From assembly GCF_003946655.1 (NCBI RefSeq), contig NZ_RHOV01000002.1:124001-188000 (forward strand): DNA of 64,000 bases, in the 5' to 3' direction. Shown one piece after another: positions 63,011 through 64,000 of the stretch. How positions within the stretch are numbered: the first letter of the stretch is position 1; each line of letters opens with the position of its first letter. This DNA is from Lapidilactobacillus achengensis (GTDB lineage: Bacteria > Bacillota > Bacilli > Lactobacillales > Lactobacillaceae). Both the position numbers and the translations under genes were made by a program. A model generated the notes under the pieces. It was not told the origin of the DNA, made no database searches, and saw only the letters and a program-made list of their open reading frames with translations.

Positions 63011-63180
63011 GACTGGCATGCATTTTTTCTCGCGCGGTTTTGCGAAAAAGTGTGCGGCTTGGTTCTTGGTCTGCACTTGATTGCTGGTGTGGTGGGTATC
63101 GTTTGAATTGATTTAGATGTTTCGATTTCTATTCTGGAATCCGTGCCTGATTGCGGGTGTGGTGGGTGTTGCGCGTGAGC

Positions 63181-63338
63181 GCAACCGGCTGGGACTGCTG
63201 TTGCGGACTGGAACGTGGTGGGCGTCGTTTGAAGCCAATCCGCAAAGGCGCGGCTTGTCTTCAAATCGAGCCTTGTCCTAAGCGGCAAAGCCGCCAAGGA
63301 CAATTTCACCACTGAGCCGCGCAGTCCCAGCCGGTTGC
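63181..63338 (-). repeat. T-element T13 (type C)
   Basis: Reverse copy nearly identical to T1, with the GCGCGTGAGCGC hairpin just outside. Outer stem CAACCGGCTGGGACTGC/CGCAGTCCCAGCCGGTTG. Confidence 0.82.
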
Positions 63339-63500
63339 TAGGCAGAATTGAGCTTATCTGCAATCGAAGCTGGATATCTGACGAAGTGGTTTTGCGAGAT
63401 TGAGGTCAAAACAATCGCCCTTTGTGGAGTGGTATGGCAATGCCAACTGATTTCAGAAGTCCTGTGATTGATTGCAAGTGTGATGAGTTTGGATGGTGAC
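63339..63500. repeat. Spacer of composite unit U7
   Basis: Reverse of the spacer at 49762-49922 (CTATCTGCAATCGAAG-like start, GATATCTGACGAAGTGG, GGCAATGCCAAC). Confidence 0.65.
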
Positions 63501-63576
63501 GCAACCGCCTCAGGACGTTTGTCGTGGCTGGAACGTGGTGGGCATCGTTTGAAGCCACACGTCCTGAGGCGGTTGC
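63501..63576 (-). repeat. T-element T14 (type C'), core deleted
   Basis: Both outer arms remain (CAACCGCCTCAGGACGT/ACGTCCTGAGGCGGTTG), but the interior runs from GGGCATCGTTTGAAGCC straight into ACACGTCC, so most of hairpin 2 and all of hairpin 1 are missing. Confidence 0.75.
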
Positions 63577-63939
63577 TAGGCAGAATTGAGCTTATCTGCA
63601 ATCGAAGTTGAATATCTGACGAAGTGCTTTTGCAAGCTAGAGGTCAAGCAATTGCCCACTTTTGGGGTGGTACGGAAACCCCAACTGATTCGGATTAGGC
63701 GGTCGAGACATTTTGCGTAGGTTGAACAGTCTCTACTCGTTTCCTTAACAATCTTTTGATGAAACCGACCGACTCAGATGATTTATCAAGAACCTGCCAT
63801 AGTTCATCAGGCAAATTGCACTGGTGTCACCAATTTAATGTTGATAACCACTAACCACGGTCGTCAATTGCGTGGTGCTCCATTCATTGGTTATAGCTTG
63901 ACAGTTGGCGTGAGTGCTCCAATGAGTAAGATATCGTTG
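63577..63939. repeat. Linker of composite unit U7
   Basis: About 360 bases in the U1 orientation: GACATTTTGCGTAGGTTGAA, CCACGGTCGTCAATTGCGTGG, GGCGTGAGTGCTCC. Confidence 0.7.
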
Positions 63940-64000
63940 AGCAGCTGGAGCGGAGCGTGGCGTTGGTGGTCCGTTTGCTTGCTTGGCGGAAGGTCGGGCT
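63940..64000 (+). repeat. T-element T15 (type D), cut by the window end
   Basis: Left arm only: GCAGCTGGAGCGG, GCGTGGCGTTGGTGG, GGAAGGTCGGGCT. It supplies an uninterrupted copy of the site where A17 lies in T10. Confidence 0.75.

Overview
The window looks like a chromosomal segment of a lactic acid bacterium (Lactobacillaceae) with roughly balanced base composition; the species cannot be fixed from sequence alone. The support is the pcrA-ligA-camS-gatC-gatA-gatB-dagK order typical of Lactobacillales, a CamS lipoprotein, a sortase-type C-terminus starting LPQADE, lactose/cellobiose-type PTS genes, purine-rich ribosome-binding sites, frequent TTG starts and many short overlapping gene pairs. 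About 50 intact protein genes, one tRNA-Arg, several broken genes, and an unusually large amount of non-coding repeat DNA are present.

Layout. 1-400: end of an M29 aminopeptidase and a small membrane protein. 441-966: promoter, tRNA-Arg(CCT), three tandem A-elements and a terminator. 1.0-8.0 kb: sugar acetyltransferase, then a minus-strand beta-glucoside operon (PTS IIA, IIC, three small proteins, 6-phospho-beta-glucosidase, Eis-like acetyltransferase). 8.1-13.4 kb: DEAD helicase, oxidoreductase, DUF4828-like protein, amino-acid permease. 13.2-18.1 kb: SPFH protein, MerR regulator, aldo/keto reductase, DedA protein. 18.4-27.5 kb: PAP2-like protein, DegV, wall-anchored nucleotidase, a large unknown protein, a CAP-domain protein, an Rgg-like regulator, an SRPBCC protein. 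27.9-36.3 kb: accessory region with GNAT, phosphoesterase, ClbS-like protein, cytidine deaminase, two paralogues of an unknown protein family (here called P), an unknown YbjN-like protein (here called Q), gene fragments and an AT-rich gene pair beside a recombinase remnant. 36.5-48.7 kb: rlmD, then the core dagK/gatBAC/camS/ligA/pcrA block on the minus strand. 50.2-58.3 kb: purB, purK, xpt, a glucosaminidase, GNAT, cold-shock protein, YkyA-like lipoprotein, an ECF S component. 59.1-63.0 kb: an attenuator-like leader, a three-gene ABC transporter of the TrpXYZ type, and nagB.

The most striking content is two interlocking repeat families without evident coding function. A-elements (about 120 bp, 22 whole or partial copies) are long interrupted hairpins. 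Arm sequences change between copies while pairing is kept, and short unpaired motifs (a GGGT-type bulge and an internal loop CTAGC/GCGTA) stay constant. Where they stand alone beside genes they are in sense orientation and usually begin within about 5 bases of a stop codon or a tRNA 3' end, and three of these arrays are followed by a terminator. T-elements (about 160-230 bp) form a three-way junction with two covarying inner hairpins and interchangeable outer stems (types B, C, C', D). They are assembled into composite units of up to 1.2 kb (B or D, linker, C', spacer, C) found seven times, whole or in part. A-elements also sit inside T-elements, and comparison with empty copies in the same window shows the insertion points. 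I know of no described family that matches, but no database search was possible.

Position numbers for repeats are to within a few bases; function calls rest on motifs read by eye.
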